This document shows, piece after piece, positions 5,623 through 6,291 of a stretch of 6,291 nucleotides of DNA (the stretch's first letter is position 1; each line of letters starts with the position of its first letter). The DNA is from Deltaproteobacteria bacterium (GTDB lineage: Bacteria; Desulfobacterota; DSM-4660; Desulfatiglandales; HGW-15): the NCBI GenBank assembly GCA_030671095.1, contig DAOVAK010000174.1:1-6291 (forward strand), given 5' to 3'. The notes under the pieces were generated by a model. That model did not search any database. It saw nothing but the letters and a program-made list of their open reading frames with translations, and had not been told where the DNA came from. The translations under genes were made by a program, and so were the position numbers.

Positions 5623-6291
5623 TCAACATGCCCTAAAATCGGGCTTTCTTCGTTCAAGAAAGGCGACGCAGCCCTCTTGAAAATCGGCGGTGCCTGCGGA
5701 TTCGCTGAGGCATTCTAACTCCAGATTCAAGTGTTGTTCCAGTGTATCGGTAAAGCTGGCGTCCAACATCTTTTTGTCCATTCCTAGCGCTATGGTGGGC
5801 ATACTCGCCAGCTTCTTCGCGATTCCAAAGGCTTCATTTGCAAGTTTCTCAGGTTCTACCACCTTGCTCACCAGGTCGATCTTGAGGGCTTTTTCTGCTG
5901 AGAGTGCCGTATTGAGCAGGGTCATTTCCACCGCTTTTGCGAGCCCCACGATCTTGGGAAGATAATAGAGCAGACTGGAGTCTGGGGTCAAGCCAACGCC
6001 TGTGAAACCCACACTAAAAGTCGCTTCAGTGGAGGCAATGCGTAAGTCGCAGCAGCAGGCTAGAGACAGTCCGACCCCGAAACATGGCCCGTTAATCGCC
6101 GCCACCCATGGAGCATTCATTCCACGCATCTTCAAAACGCTTTTGTGGACACTTCCTGCGAGCTCATGGAGAAATTGTTTCGGGTCTGCTGCCGCCTTGA
6201 ATTCCGCCAGATCCCCTCCTGCACAAAATGCCCGACCTTTTCCGGTAACAATCACGGCGCGAATTTTCTCCTCGTCGTTAAGTTGATCTAC
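5623..6291 (-). CDS. Enoyl-CoA hydratase/isomerase family protein, PaaG-like (5' partial)
   Basis: The frame stays open to the window edge, so the N-terminus is missing; 222 residues are visible. A GTG at 6255 is internal: the preceding residues VDQLNDEEKIRA are normal crotonase sequence. Visible motifs are AFCAGGDL (21-28, oxyanion hole), INGPCFGVGLSLACCCDLRIAS (66-87), GLTPD (100-104) and the C-terminal EGCVAFLERRKPDF. Aligned with rat enoyl-CoA hydratase, Glu144 is Ser76 and Glu164 is Phe96, so both hydratase acids are absent. Asp104 sits where PaaG-type isomerases carry their catalytic Asp (GLIPDCGG in E. coli PaaG). An acyl-CoA double-bond or ring isomerase is therefore more likely than a hydratase. 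The substrate could be aromatic, alicyclic or fatty acyl-CoA; nothing visible next to it decides this. Confidence 0.88.
   Translation of the reverse strand, partial: VDQLNDEEKIRAVIVTGKGRAFCAGGDLAEFKAAADPKQFLHELAGSVHKSVLKMRGMNAPWVAAINGPCFGVGLSLACCCDLRIASTEATFSVGFTGVGLTPDSSLLYYLPKIVGLAKAVEMTLLNTALSAEKALKIDLVSKVVEPEKLANEAFGIAKKLASMPTIALGMDKKMLDASFTDTLEQHLNLELECLSESAGTADFQEGCVAFLERRKPDFRAC

Noticed and set aside
5606..5644. Palindrome TTCTTAAGAA and the GCCC/GGGC pair followed by TTTCTT as a plus-strand terminator
   Set aside because: The first has no loop and is AT-rich; the second has only a 4-bp stem and lies within the crotonase coding end. The hairpin at 5543-5567 is a better candidate.

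Overview
The window looks like an ordinary chromosomal stretch from a Gram-negative bacterium. The gene set (an HD-GYP signalling protein next to a HEAT-repeat protein, an RssA-like patatin, a GalU-type nucleotidyltransferase and a crotonase-fold enzyme) would fit a Desulfobacterota-type (former deltaproteobacterial) genome. That placement is inference from gene style and not a proven assignment. There is no mobile element, CRISPR array, rRNA or convincing tRNA.

Layout. Bases 1-336 hold no confident gene, but they carry a near-consensus sigma-70 promoter (159-187) and a potentially structured leader in front of the first gene. Two plus-strand genes follow, 8 bp apart: a 561-aa HEAT-repeat protein (337-2022) and a 480-aa HD-GYP protein (2031-3473), which form a clear operon. 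A minus-strand RssA-like patatin lipase (3508-4422) converges on them with a 34-bp gap. A 283-bp divergent intergenic region (4423-4705) contains a large imperfect palindrome and a candidate -10 box. It separates the patatin from a plus-strand GalU-like sugar-phosphate nucleotidyltransferase (4706-5527). After a hairpin (5543-5567), the last gene is a minus-strand enoyl-CoA hydratase/isomerase family protein (5623-6291) whose N-terminus lies beyond the window.

How the genes fit together. The strongest functional unit is the first pair. The HEAT-repeat protein and the HD-GYP protein start with what appears to be the same roughly 100-residue module (both contain SLFLAL near the N-terminus), followed by completely different C-terminal halves. 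This suggests a two-protein signalling module in which a shared input or docking domain is joined to a scaffold in one protein and to a cyclic-di-GMP phosphodiesterase-type domain in the other. The remaining genes (membrane lipid hydrolase, nucleotide-sugar synthesis, acyl-CoA isomerisation) are on separate transcripts and show no obvious link to that module.

Other points of interest are a possible Shine-Dalgarno-sequestering leader, altered residues in the HD-GYP signature, a GalU-like enzyme with a replaced C-terminal motif, and a crotonase that lacks both hydratase glutamates but has the PaaG-type aspartate.
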